This document shows positions 8,399 through 18,879 of a stretch of 64,000 bases of DNA, in pieces (position 1 is the first letter of the stretch; the number at the start of each line of letters is the position of its first letter). The DNA lies in NCBI GenBank assembly GCA_021295655.1, contig JAGWBX010000064.1:1-64000 (forward strand), read 5' to 3'. Below the pieces are notes generated by a model, which saw only the letters and a list, made by a program, of their open reading frames with translations, did not search any database and was not told the origin of the DNA. This DNA comes from Candidatus Latescibacterota bacterium. Its GTDB lineage: Bacteria > Latescibacterota > UBA2968 > GCA-2709665. The translations under genes and the position numbers were made by a program.

Positions 8399-11300
8399 TT
8401 AACAGCCGTCATCCGCGCGCCAACCGCTGATCTCCCCCTGGTCCGTCGCCAGGACAACCGTTCCGCGCACATTCTGTATGCACGTGGGCCTTCCCCTCGT
8501 CCGGCCCGAGCGGACGACGCTTCCACGGCCATCCAGCACAACCAGCGCGCCGTCCTCGCAGCCGACAACCACCCTGGCGCCGGTGCCGGCGCCGATGGCT
8601 GCCATCACCGCCGGCGGAGACGGCATCCGCCTCGACCAGATCTTCTCGCACCGGTGATCCAGGGCAAGTACCAGCCCGCCCGACAACGCCGCGAGGAGTG
8701 TCTTCCTGCCGTCTCCTCTCAGGTCTGCAACGTCGAAGTCCCGCACGTTGTCCGCCGGAATGCGTTGCCCCGGTCCCAGGTGGACGTTGTGCAGGGCGCG
8801 CCCGTCCTCGGCCCACACCGTCACCCGGTTCCACGTTCCGTTGATCTCACTCACCACTTCCTTCCTTCCATCACCGTCCAGATCTTCGTAGAATATGTGT
8901 TTTCGGCTCATGCACGCCCACCCTCCGATATTCGTATGTCCCTCGGGCACGTCGCGGAAGGCGCGCTGTTTCGGATCCAGTTCCCGGTTGTTCACCACGG
9001 CCATCGCGTGGGAATCCGTGGGCTGCCGCGCGATCAACAGATCGATGCTGCCCTTCGGACCGTCGATCAGGGCGAACCGGGAACCCGGGCCCCAGAATAC
9101 CGGGAGCCGCTTCACCAGATTCCCGTCCTGATCCAGTATCTCGAGCGTACATGCGCTGCCAACGAATGCCTGGCTCCTGCCATCCAGGAAAACGCCGGAA
9201 TGGAGTCCATGAACCCCCGCGTGTCCCGGGGCCGACTTGAACCAGTACGGTTTTGCGGCCCTGAACACGGCGGGGTCTTCCTCGGAGACGAAAACCCACT
9301 TCCGGTTGCCGGAATGCAGATCGAACGCGATGACCCTTTCATCCTCGCATCCGGCCAGAAGAAGGTCGTGCTCCCCCCACCAGTGGAGGACACGGATGGG
9401 ACCGTCCGTCGGCAGGGACCGGAGTCTTTCACCTTCCTGTGACAGCACGTGGACATTCCGGTCTTCGGCCGCACAGATCAGCGTTTTCCCGCCGGAATCC
9501 ACCGCGACCAGGTCTACCACGGCGCCACTTACCCGGGACGCGAAAACCGACTGTATGGACGGTTCATCCGGCAAAACGGGTAAGGACGCGGCCGCTGCAA
9601 GCCGTCTGGCATCCCGGCCCTGCTCCAGAAGGCCGTCGAGCCGCGCCGTCACCCTTTCAAGCGCGGCCGCGTGAGGCGCCGCGCCGGTAACCGAATGTCT
9701 CCCCGCGGGGATTCGGATGGTCGCCTGATCCGGTCCGTCCCCCCCGTACACCTGGACGCTTCCGCCAACGCGCACGCCGCGTGGATCGGAAACGGTCAGC
9801 AGGATTTCGGTCTCTTCATCCGCAACCACCTCCATCGCGCCACTTTGAAAGTCCCAGTCGACCTGCACGGGCGCGCTCGCGCGGAACAGCGTGGCGCCCA
9901 GAGACGCCCCGGAAAGGTTGACGCCGTGGAGGTGGGTTTCGGCCAGCACGGCCAGGTCGCCGTCGAGTCCCTCGTATTTGCCGACAGCGGCCACCGCAGG
10001 CTCCGGGAGCGCCAGCGCGGCGGCGTTTTCGTCCAGCCGCACGCACGTCGTGCCAACCCCTGCCAGCAGTGAAAAGATGCATCTCTCGTCTCCCTCCGCT
10101 ACTCGTCCCCGCCAGATCATACGCGCCTGACCGTCCACAGCCACGGTCTCCACCGGATCCGACGTACGGACCTGCGCCACGTCCCGGATAAGCACGGCGC
10201 CCCCGTCCGGCGGCGTCACCCACGCGCCCTTGCCCTGCCACAACACTTCCACTTCCATTTCCTCGCTGTCCTCTTTGAACGCCAGGTGGTCCACAAACAG
10301 CGCGTACCTGCCCACGCGCTGCGCGAGCGTCCGGCGCCAGGCGCAGAACGCCGCCCTCGGCGCCTCGGCCGCGATCAGGGCGGTCCTCCCCACCACGTCC
10401 CGGTACTTCAGCGCCGAATCCATCGCCACCACCGGTTCCACCGTTCCCTCCGAGCGGGTCAACACCTGGTTCAGATAGCCTTCCAGCAGCGTTTCTCCAT
10501 CCAGCCGCAGTTCCAGGACGACAAAGGTGTGATACGCGTTTCGGGATGCGCCGTTCATCCCCTTCACCAGGATGAAATCCCCCGTTGAATCCGCCGCGCT
10601 CCGAAAACTGCCGAACAGGAAGGAGTCTGCCAGCGGCAGTCCGCTGTTTCGGCCCCGCCACATCGGTTCCGGGATCGGATGGATGGACCACCTGTTTACC
10701 AGGTCCGTTGGCAACCGGGGCTTTATATCGTCTTCCGGCCAGAAGGACTGCCCCAGCCGGAAGACGTCAAGGTCCATCCCGGTCCGGCGAAGATATTCGC
10801 GGTAACGGCCGTCGCCCGTGAGATAGGCGGCCTTGTTGAGTAACCCGATGGACGCGGAATTCAGGGCCCAGTCGGGTTGGCGTCCAGACGCAAGGATCTC
10901 CTGTCCGCGAAGCAGGGTGGCCATCACGCCGTTTTCGATCGGCTTCCGGTCGCCGGTGAGCAGCATATAGCTCAGAACGGGGGCCATCCCCGTATTGTAC
11001 CAGAACAGATTGTCGTGTTCACCGTCCACCCAGGCGTGGAGATGCAGCGATGCGAAATGCCACCGGGCCGCCTCCATGGATTGCTCCCAGAGCGGGCTCG
11101 GGTAGCTGGTCTGAAAGTATCGTCCAAGGCAGTAGAGCGATATCGCGGACCACTGTCCGTGCCGCGATCCCACACTTTGTGGCGGGTCTCCGAATCCGCT
11201 CGTGCCGCGTCGCACATTTTCCACCACCTGTCGCCGCGCGCCCTGGTCCTGCGCGTGGCCGAACTGGGCGGCGAAAGCGTTGGTCACGCGCAAGCGTTCA

Positions 11301-12115
11301 TCGTCCGTGAACGCGGGGCTTTCTTCTATCAGATCCCAGTACAGGATCATCATATGCGCGTTGTAATGGTAGGGTCCGCTCAGCGGCTCGTCCTTGTTTT
11401 CGATCCGCTCTCCGTCTATTTCCGTAATCTCCGCCATCGCCCGGTCGTCCGGGAAGGCCAGCCGGATGGCTTCCCGCGCGTGAAAGGCGTCTCCGGTCAT
11501 GTAGTACATCGCCATTCGCTTGCTGATACTGTTCCAACCGAAATACCCCACCGAACCGTACCCGGCGGACGCCTCCCAGGTCTCGAATTCCCGGATGTCC
11601 CGGGGAACCTGGATCCCCCGCCCCAGTTCGATCTCCATCAGCCAGCCGAGGGAAAGCCCGCCATCCCCTCCCTCAGCTTCCGACACCCTCTCCGCCAGCG
11701 CGTCAGACGCCGCCGCCACACCGTCTTCATCACTGCCGCCCGCAAAGATAACATTGTACCCGTTGCCGAACGGATTGTGAAGCGACCGGACTTCGTACCC
11801 GCCCGGGCCGGGATAGCGCAGATCCAGCAGCGTGTAGTACTGGTTGTAGAGTATTTCAATCGTGCGGTTGCTGGACCGGTTGCCCAGTAAGATGACATGG
11901 CCCGTAACAGGCACGGCGGCTTCCGCGGACGTGTCCGCGTCAATGGGCACGCGCACGCCGGTTTGCGCCTCAATCGCCGCCTGCAGGCGTTTCGCCGGGC
12001 CCGCGTAAACCCGGCCTTCCGGAATCACTATCGTCGCGTTCGGCCGGCCGTTTCGGACCAGTTCCGTGTTCAGGTTGAGATCCTTCAGTTCCGTGTACAC
12101 CGGTGGAATACGCAT
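8399..12115 (-). CDS. Heparinase-like protein with C-terminal beta-propeller (paralog B, divergent)
   Basis: A 1238-aa tandem paralog of the next gene downstream (24 bases apart), with the same layout: an N-terminal domain (ELVRNGRPNATIVIPEG, then GHVILLGN), an alpha-toroid, a beta-sandwich and a propeller that includes YEDLDGDGRKEVVSE and FDVADLRGDGRKTLLAA. It has diverged where paralogs A and C agree. The QNH of the others aligns with SRH here, and their histidine-rich NHGHDD/NHSHED segment is replaced by SRNAYHTFVVLELRLDGE. It may therefore have changed substrate or lost lyase chemistry. The start ATG 12115 has GGAGGTAAGG upstream. No signal peptide is seen. The fold assignment is fairly sure; activity is uncertain. 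Confidence 0.75.
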   Translation of the reverse strand: MRIPPVYTELKDLNLNTELVRNGRPNATIVIPEGRVYAGPAKRLQAAIEAQTGVRVPIDADTSAEAAVPVTGHVILLGNRSSNRTIEILYNQYYTLLDLRYPGPGGYEVRSLHNPFGNGYNVIFAGGSDEDGVAAASDALAERVSEAEGGDGGLSLGWLMEIELGRGIQVPRDIREFETWEASAGYGSVGYFGWNSISKRMAMYYMTGDAFHAREAIRLAFPDDRAMAEITEIDGERIENKDEPLSGPYHYNAHMMILYWDLIEESPAFTDDERLRVTNAFAAQFGHAQDQGARRQVVENVRRGTSGFGDPPQSVGSRHGQWSAISLYCLGRYFQTSYPSPLWEQSMEAARWHFASLHLHAWVDGEHDNLFWYNTGMAPVLSYMLLTGDRKPIENGVMATLLRGQEILASGRQPDWALNSASIGLLNKAAYLTGDGRYREYLRRTGMDLDVFRLGQSFWPEDDIKPRLPTDLVNRWSIHPIPEPMWRGRNSGLPLADSFLFGSFRSAADSTGDFILVKGMNGASRNAYHTFVVLELRLDGETLLEGYLNQVLTRSEGTVEPVVAMDSALKYRDVVGRTALIAAEAPRAAFCAWRRTLAQRVGRYALFVDHLAFKEDSEEMEVEVLWQGKGAWVTPPDGGAVLIRDVAQVRTSDPVETVAVDGQARMIWRGRVAEGDERCIFSLLAGVGTTCVRLDENAAALALPEPAVAAVGKYEGLDGDLAVLAETHLHGVNLSGASLGATLFRASAPVQVDWDFQSGAMEVVADEETEILLTVSDPRGVRVGGSVQVYGGDGPDQATIRIPAGRHSVTGAAPHAAALERVTARLDGLLEQGRDARRLAAAASLPVLPDEPSIQSVFASRVSGAVVDLVAVDSGGKTLICAAEDRNVHVLSQEGERLRSLPTDGPIRVLHWWGEHDLLLAGCEDERVIAFDLHSGNRKWVFVSEEDPAVFRAAKPYWFKSAPGHAGVHGLHSGVFLDGRSQAFVGSACTLEILDQDGNLVKRLPVFWGPGSRFALIDGPKGSIDLLIARQPTDSHAMAVVNNRELDPKQRAFRDVPEGHTNIGGWACMSRKHIFYEDLDGDGRKEVVSEINGTWNRVTVWAEDGRALHNVHLGPGQRIPADNVRDFDVADLRGDGRKTLLAALSGGLVLALDHRCEKIWSRRMPSPPAVMAAIGAGTGARVVVGCEDGALVVLDGRGSVVRSGRTRGRPTCIQNVRGTVVLATDQGEISGWRADDGC

Positions 12116-12160
12116 CCGATCCTTACCTCCGTAACGTGCGTCTATGATCTCCCGCCCGAA

Positions 12161-14120
12161 TTAATATGCATGTACCGCGTGGCCCTGCCCCTGGAACCAG
12201 ATCACGTCCAGCACGTACCCCAGGGCAACGGCCAACGCGTATCCGACTATTATACCAATAAAGAACGGCACCGTCCGCCTGTAAAGAAGCATGCCGCCGG
12301 TCTTGATCACGATCAGTTTGCAAACCCAGGCGGCAAAGATGCTGAAGGCCGCGTGCCTCGTCATGCCGGTGTAGCCCACCGCCAGCCCGGCAGGGTGTAC
12401 CGGCCACCAGTTGAACCGGTATCGCAGGAACGCCAGCAGGGCCATCCCCGCCGCGCCGGCCGCAAAAAGGATGAACGGCGCCGCATGAACGGGGTCCGGG
12501 CTGCGCATGTGGCTCACGTATCCGTTCACGCTCGGCACGGTTCTCCGGAAGAGCGCGATACTGCCAAAATTGTACGCCCCGCCCGAATATCCCCAATAAA
12601 GTGTCAGGGCCACGGACGTCGCGATGCTCGTCAGCAGCCCCAGCCCCACAACCCACCCCAGCCGCCTTCGGTGCCGTTCCACCCTTTCGGCCAGCTTTGC
12701 AATCTGCGCAAAGGCCGGCATGAACAATCCCATGTGGTCATTGGCGAAGACATTGGTAAACGCCATGGCCGTGAGACCCGGCGCCGGAATGGACGCCGCG
12801 CCCGCGGTGCCCAGTATGAGGCCCTGGGCGCTTTGCGGCAGGTTGACGTAGAGCAGGCCGGTCTGCGCCACAATCCGCGCGAGACCCAGGTAACTGATAA
12901 ACAGCAGCACGGTCAACGCCGTGGCCAGCAGCAGTCCCATTCCGGCCATCCGCAACCAGCAGATGACAAAAGCCACCCCCAGAACCAGGCCCCACACGGC
13001 CCATCGGTACCGCATCATCTCCCCGGCGTCCTCCGCTCCGTCCGATAGACCCAGCGCCCGGCGAACCACGCGTCCGAGGTGTCCACGGGCCGTCCACAGC
13101 GCCAGGCCCACGTAACACATCATCGCCCCGCCGCCCTGCCACGACACGTCTCCGCCCGAGAATCCCGCAACCCCCAGCCCAACCCTGGCGAACGCCGCGA
13201 TCTCCAGAATGTAGAACAGATGAAACAGCCAGATACTGAGCAGCAGGTCCAGGCCCGTCAGGTACGCGAACCCGATCGTATAGAAATTCAGGCTCACGTG
13301 GACCATCGAGTACTGCGTAAAGTACACCCACAACTGCTGGTGAAACAAACGGATCATCGGGAATCCGTGCACGAAGGCGGGCACCAGGTTCCAGACCTTG
13401 ATCGCCAGTGCGGCAGACAATCCCGCAATGAACAGTCGGTTCCGCAGCAATCCCGCCCATTCGCCTCCGCCTGCGGCCCCCTCCGCCATGTCCGAGGCCA
13501 CCGCGGGAATGGGATACGCCAGCCGTTCGTGCCCCGACCACTGCCGGTGCAGCACCGCGACCGTACAGAACGAACCCAGCGCCATCCCGCCCAGAAGCGC
13601 CGGCCACCACAAGAGAGGAACGCGCCAATCCTCCCAGGGGATCCCTTCACCAGGCCTCGAAGAGCCATCTCATGGCTCCCTGCGCGTTGGACGGCACCAT
13701 CCATCCGGGCACGTGGGGCAGGAGATACTCTCCCCACTGGTTCTCCGGCGTGGCGAGATAATGCGGGATGGCCAGCATGCCGATCCAGGTCGTGGACAGG
13801 CCGAATGTGGGCACCATTCCCCCCGCCAGGCCCGCGCACAGCGCCACCAGCAGTTCAGAGCCGGACATCGCCAGTCTGGGAACGAACCGCCGGAGGACCG
13901 GAGTCGCCAGGACGAGGATCAGGAACGGCACGAACACGCCCATGGGGAAATGGGTCCGGTTCAGCCATGATCCCCGGATGATATAGAGCGAGTGCAGGCT
14001 CCAGAAATTGTGCAGGGCGGCAATTCCCAGGCCTACGCTCAGGGCGCGCGCCGAAACCCCGCGTATCGCCAACTCTGTGCCGGTTACCTCGGTTTCGCGT
14101 TGCCCGGCAGGACTCGGCAT
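12161..14120 (-). pseudogene. DUF6785-type multi-pass membrane protein, frameshifted
   Basis: Two reading frames together match the intact protein at 18880-20844. The first runs from ATG 14120 (GAGGA upstream) through GTELAIRGVSARAL and IPHYLATPENQWGEYLLP to LFEAW and a stop at 13647. The second carries GEGIPWEDWRVPLLWWPALL onward to HAVHAY at 12161, with about ten hydrophobic segments. The frame changes near 13648-13655, where the intact paralog has LFNGLPGGQGTIPW, so a small out-of-frame deletion is the simplest explanation. As written, only a short N-terminal fragment or an internally restarted C-terminal part could be made. The family is an uncharacterised membrane protein group, possibly transport-related. 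Confidence 0.72.
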
Positions 14121-14145
14121 ACCGCATTTTCCTCAGTTGGCCGGT

Positions 14146-17100
14146 TCAGGACGCGACCTCCCGGACATGTGACGTCTTCAGTTCCGCCTCGCCCTGCCGT
14201 GCATAGTCCGTCTTCGTTTCCGGAGGCATTGTTTTCCATACCAGGAAGAGCCTGCGGAGGTCGTTCAGGAAGCCCCTGTTCACGCGTTGCCACGAGTTCA
14301 CGTCTCCGCTGAGGCGATGGATACGGACCTCTATTCGGTAAATATCGTGTTCTCCCGTGGGAATCGCATGCATCTGGACGTCCTGGCTGATGCCCAGATC
14401 GTATGGCGCCAGCCACATCCGCAACGCGATCCTGTACCCCATGCCGGCCGGAAGCGGATCGGACCCGAAACGCACGTCCCGCGAAACGAACCGGCCCAGG
14501 GAACCCTCGCCGAACGACTCGAAACACCGAAAGAGATACGCATACATCCCCAGAGCTTCCGATCCCGCCAGGGTAAACGGAAAGTCAAAAAACCAGTCGT
14601 CCCCTTCCGGATTCGGAAACTGCCACCGCCGCGTCACGTCCGGCACGGACATCTGTTCGGCCTTCCTGGCCGGATACAGGGTAGACAGGAATACCGCCAG
14701 CATCACCAGCAGCGTGGAAGAAACCGCCGACAGGGAAGAGTAGTTCAACGATAGCCCGGCCAGCGCCCCCCGCTCGTACAGGACCATCGCCACCGCCTGG
14801 CCGATCAGATAGCCGAACGCCGCTCCCAGCGTGGCGAACACGGCCGCTTCGGCAAGGAAGAGCGCGGAAATGTGGCTGGGCGCCAGCCCCACCGCAGAAT
14901 AAACACCGATCTCGCGGAATCTTTCGTACACGGCGCCCATCATCGTATTCAAAACGATGAGCGAGGCGATCACCAAAGGGATGAAGAGATTCGCGATGCC
15001 GGAAAGCGAAGTGGTGCCGATGGAACTGTATACCGTCACCTCGTCGTCGATTCCGACGAACATCGTCAGCGCAACCCGGGACATGAAGTCTTCGATCTGC
15101 TGGCGGACGTCCCGGCTGGGATTGCCCTGCGCGTCCTTGAAATCGGTGATCGCGATCGACCTGAGGGTGCCTCCTATTTCGATGACGAATTCGTAGGGGA
15201 GCAACGCCGTATTGCTCGTGTCCAGGTGTATGAACGCCTCGATCGGCTCCGCTCCCATCAGCCTCGGGTCCTGGCTCAGGTTGCGCCAGTCGCTCGTTCC
15301 CGCGGTCTCCATCGTTGTGTCGATGGGCGTCAGGCGTTCGTCATCCATATCCGCAAGCCTGTCTACGGCCCGCGAGTCCAGAATGCCGACGACGGCAACC
15401 TCCACCCCCAACATACGCACCCGCGCCCGGCCGGCTTCCACGTCCGCACGGGTAATGCCCACGAGTTCTGCCAGTTCGCCCGGCAGGATGACCGCGTGCC
15501 GTTCGCCCTCCCGGAACCAGCGGCCGGCCGTCAGCAGCCTGTCCATCCCCAGCACCCCGGGTTCCTCCGGCGTCACGCCAAGCAGCCCGTTCGCGAAACT
15601 CCGCCTGCCGCTTTCGGGTTCCTCAAAGTCTATATACGCCCTCTCGCCTCTCTTTTCGGAAATATAAAACGCCCGGGGCGCTACCCGGGCGAAACCGCCG
15701 AAATGACTCTGGATATAGGTCAACGCGGAGGGCTGCATTCCCCTCCAGTTCCGGTCTCTCACCAACGCTCCCTGGTAGGGCGGCCGGTTGTCTCTCGGCA
15801 GCTTGTAGAAACGCAAGTACGTCTGTACCGACGTAAACGACAGCACCGTAAAGGTCAGCAAGGTCAGCGTCACCGCCGTGAGCCCGCTCCGCAGCGGGCG
15901 CTTTCGCAGATTCGAAACCCCAAGCGTAAACGCCACGATGGTCGCCGAGATCCGTCCCACGTCCTCTTCGTACACACCCGTTGCGGACTGCTTCAGTCTC
16001 CTTACCTGGTCGGCGAACCTGGACACTACGATCACCATTGCCACGCCGCCCAGACACAGGATTACAAAGGCGAGAAAGATGATGTACGGAGAACCGGACA
16101 GTTGAAACGCGGGATGCACCCACCGCAGGGCCAGGAACATGGCGATGAGAATCGCGGCGAATCCGACAATCCGCTTATGGACGTCGGGAAACCCGAAAAA
16201 CAGCCGCTCGCAGAAGAACGAGAACGGCAGCAGCAGGACGAAATAGAAGATGACGCCGCGGACCGTGTCGTTGGCCGTCTCCTTCACCTCGGGGTAGCCG
16301 CGCGCCTCAAGCCCCCATCCCTCCCTGGCCGACGCAATGAACCGGTCGTACCTGCGGTTTTCGAGGTGAATGTTCGCCTCGAGCAGAGACGCGCGTGCGC
16401 GGTCGTGGAGCCGGGAAAGCCTCTGGTTTTCCACGCCGTACCGGGCCAGTTGCTTCATACGGACGTCATCCACGATCCACATATCCCGTGCCGCGCGATA
16501 TGAAGGCAGGGTAATCGCGTTCCCGTCCGGGACGTACCCGGCGCCCATGGACCGTTTCACCGTCTCCGCGTTCACCTGTCGCGGCGCAACGGGATCGGTC
16601 AACAGGTCTTCAGGCGCGTTGATGAGCAGGTATTTGATTCCGAAGAGGCCGCTGCTCATCAGGATCTTGATCCGTTCACCGGGCGGAGCGAATGCCACCG
16701 ACGCCTGGGTGACTTTTCCCTCCTTCCGGCCCTGGTTGGCCACGTAGCGAAATCCGTATTCTATCGGTTCGCTGTTGTCCCTTCCCAGCACCTTCATATG
16801 GTCCAGCACGGACAGATAGCTGGAATCCACAATCTCGAACAGGCTCAACGACCGGCACCTGAACAGCACGCCCATCATCTCGTTGTCCCACCACCCGTAT
16901 CCCTGAACCAGGGGATACTTCCCGTTTCTTCCATCCGAACCGGCGCCATCTATTCCCATATCCGGCGCCGAGACGATCCGTCCCTCCGCGTCGAGTTCGT
17001 ATGCCAGAACCTGATTTGAAAAGCGGTTTCTCACAATATCGAACTCAAACCGGCCGGTCCGTGCGACCACATCCCTGGATCCGTACAACGTCCCTCCGGA

Positions 17101-18858
17101 CGCCGGGCCTTCGTAAATCGGGCCTCTGGTGGTCTGCGTGACCATCAGCGTCCGTACGCCGGCCAGGCTACCCGGACCCGGCTGCTTGTACGTCACCAGC
17201 GCCCCGGGAACCGGCACCCTGGGTATCGCGAAGTCCACATCCCGGTCGAACCAGAGAATTCGCCCCGACAGGCGGTGTCCCCGGTCCATCAGCCGAAGCT
17301 GGGTCTCACGGAAGAAGCCGGGGTCGTTACCCGCCCTGATCATCATTGCAGCAACGGACCGCACCTGGTCGGTCAGGCGGTCGAAGGACATGGCCTCGGG
17401 AAGATCGAGCGGCGTGTCGGTACGGACGCGACCGTCATACAGGGTCACCAGCGTCATCGCCTCCTGGCCGACAAATACGGCGGCCTCGCTCTCCAGAGCC
17501 AGGGGGACCGGCATATATGACGTCCAGGGGCGCTTGGCAGGGGCGACCACGTCCACGTAGCGCGCTTCATCCGGAAAGAGCGCCCTGGTATATTCGCGGA
17601 ACCGGTGCGAATAGGGCGTCAGCAGGTTTTTCAGGTATTCATCCGTCCCCTTACGGGCGTTGTAGAAGGTCCCCATCGCGAATCCGCCCACCTGTCTGCT
17701 GCGGCTGGACAGGTCCAGCCCCACGAACAGACTGAAATCGATCCGGTCGCCGTCGGGGATCCGTTTACGGAAATAATCGCTTCGGCGGGAATGTCTGAAG
17801 AGAAAATCGTTGATTCCCGTCAGCCCCTCGAAGTGCGCCGACGTCGCCAGAAAAAGGAAGGAGTACCTGGAACCGTGCCGCTTCAGCGAACGGATCACCT
17901 CAAGCAGAGCGGCGGCTCCCGACGCGCTCTCGGCGCCCGGGGCGAGCGCGGGCACCACGGACATGGCATCATAGTAAGCGCCGACTACGATCAGCCGGTC
18001 CTTCCACCTGGCGCCCGTTCCTCCCGGAATGCGCTCCTCCGATCCCGGCAGATACCCGAAGACATTGGCCGACTTCACCGTTTTCCAGTCCATCCCGGAG
18101 TCGAGACGCACCCTGACGTCCCCGCGCTCAACGTCCTTCAGAAGGCGGCGCGCATCCTCCCGGTTCACCCAGAACCGGGGCACGTTCACGGGCACCTCCA
18201 GAAATTTGTCCTCCGCCTCCCCGCGGGTGACGTTCCCATCGTCGAAGAACAGAATGGCCTTCGCGCCGAGGGTCATTGCGTTCAGGTAATTCTGACCGCA
18301 ACCGAAGTCCATCAACACAACGCTTCCGTCCACGACCGACCCGTTGAAATCCGAAAAATCCCCGCGACGTCCGTAGATCAGCGTTCCCTCGACGCCTTCG
18401 GCCGGGAGCGTCGGCGTCCGGACGTCGTTCGGCCAGAGGCCGTAAACGGGTATCTCCTTGCCCGTGGCAGTCACCTTCAGTACGCCGCCCCGGTCGACCG
18501 GCACGGTCACATCGAACGTCTCCGTGGTTACGCGCTCCAGACCCAGCGCCTCGAACTGCGATCTGATGTAGTCCCGCGCCTGTCGCTCGCCGCCGTATCC
18601 CACCACGCGCGACGGCATCCGGGTCAAGGCCGCCACGTGTGAACGGACGTCGTCTTCCCCGATTTCATCCACAATTCGCCTTACCGCCCGATCCGCGGCC
18701 GACAGGTCCCCCCGCACCTGCTCAGGCGGCGGCGACTGCCGGATATCAAGCGCATCCCGTATCACGTCGGACACATTCTCGGGGTCGAACACCACCACGA
18801 GCGCGAGGACGCAAAGCGTCAACAGAACCAGCAGCACCCTTTTTATAACGTCAATCAT
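14146..18858 (-). CDS. M28-peptidase-like / FtsX-type permease fusion protein
   Basis: A 1570-aa membrane protein. An N-terminal anchor (residues about 5-24) precedes an M28-like domain (about 60-400) with an inserted PA-like segment (GTLIYGRRGDFSDF). The metal-ligand positions look changed: the usual His-x-Asp reads YYD (295-297), the GAxDNxSG loop reads GAESASG (308-314), and the EExGL motif reads HFEGL (342-346). After a large middle region come three membrane segments (about 855-945), then an FtsX/MacB-like permease unit with KRPLRSGLTAVTLTLLTF and, near 1290-1420, IANLFIPLVIASLIVLN and YERFREIGVYSAVG. About 150 C-terminal residues are unassigned. No ATPase gene is nearby. It lies between two DUF6785-type genes. 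A ligand-binding rather than peptidase role is plausible. Confidence 0.75.
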   Translation of the reverse strand: MIDVIKRVLLVLLTLCVLALVVVFDPENVSDVIRDALDIRQSPPPEQVRGDLSAADRAVRRIVDEIGEDDVRSHVAALTRMPSRVVGYGGERQARDYIRSQFEALGLERVTTETFDVTVPVDRGGVLKVTATGKEIPVYGLWPNDVRTPTLPAEGVEGTLIYGRRGDFSDFNGSVVDGSVVLMDFGCGQNYLNAMTLGAKAILFFDDGNVTRGEAEDKFLEVPVNVPRFWVNREDARRLLKDVERGDVRVRLDSGMDWKTVKSANVFGYLPGSEERIPGGTGARWKDRLIVVGAYYDAMSVVPALAPGAESASGAAALLEVIRSLKRHGSRYSFLFLATSAHFEGLTGINDFLFRHSRRSDYFRKRIPDGDRIDFSLFVGLDLSSRSRQVGGFAMGTFYNARKGTDEYLKNLLTPYSHRFREYTRALFPDEARYVDVVAPAKRPWTSYMPVPLALESEAAVFVGQEAMTLVTLYDGRVRTDTPLDLPEAMSFDRLTDQVRSVAAMMIRAGNDPGFFRETQLRLMDRGHRLSGRILWFDRDVDFAIPRVPVPGALVTYKQPGPGSLAGVRTLMVTQTTRGPIYEGPASGGTLYGSRDVVARTGRFEFDIVRNRFSNQVLAYELDAEGRIVSAPDMGIDGAGSDGRNGKYPLVQGYGWWDNEMMGVLFRCRSLSLFEIVDSSYLSVLDHMKVLGRDNSEPIEYGFRYVANQGRKEGKVTQASVAFAPPGERIKILMSSGLFGIKYLLINAPEDLLTDPVAPRQVNAETVKRSMGAGYVPDGNAITLPSYRAARDMWIVDDVRMKQLARYGVENQRLSRLHDRARASLLEANIHLENRRYDRFIASAREGWGLEARGYPEVKETANDTVRGVIFYFVLLLPFSFFCERLFFGFPDVHKRIVGFAAILIAMFLALRWVHPAFQLSGSPYIIFLAFVILCLGGVAMVIVVSRFADQVRRLKQSATGVYEEDVGRISATIVAFTLGVSNLRKRPLRSGLTAVTLTLLTFTVLSFTSVQTYLRFYKLPRDNRPPYQGALVRDRNWRGMQPSALTYIQSHFGGFARVAPRAFYISEKRGERAYIDFEEPESGRRSFANGLLGVTPEEPGVLGMDRLLTAGRWFREGERHAVILPGELAELVGITRADVEAGRARVRMLGVEVAVVGILDSRAVDRLADMDDERLTPIDTTMETAGTSDWRNLSQDPRLMGAEPIEAFIHLDTSNTALLPYEFVIEIGGTLRSIAITDFKDAQGNPSRDVRQQIEDFMSRVALTMFVGIDDEVTVYSSIGTTSLSGIANLFIPLVIASLIVLNTMMGAVYERFREIGVYSAVGLAPSHISALFLAEAAVFATLGAAFGYLIGQAVAMVLYERGALAGLSLNYSSLSAVSSTLLVMLAVFLSTLYPARKAEQMSVPDVTRRWQFPNPEGDDWFFDFPFTLAGSEALGMYAYLFRCFESFGEGSLGRFVSRDVRFGSDPLPAGMGYRIALRMWLAPYDLGISQDVQMHAIPTGEHDIYRIEVRIHRLSGDVNSWQRVNRGFLNDLRRLFLVWKTMPPETKTDYARQGEAELKTSHVREVAS

Positions 18859-18879
18859 TGTTTACCCATGTGCGCCGGA

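Noticed and set aside
8018-9442. 474-aa open frame on the plus strand
   Set aside because: Opposite the two giant lyase-propeller genes; a composition shadow.
14872-16503. 543-aa open frame on the plus strand
   Set aside because: It lies opposite the M28-FtsX gene, is rich in Arg, Pro and His as expected of antisense GC-rich frames, and shows no domain.
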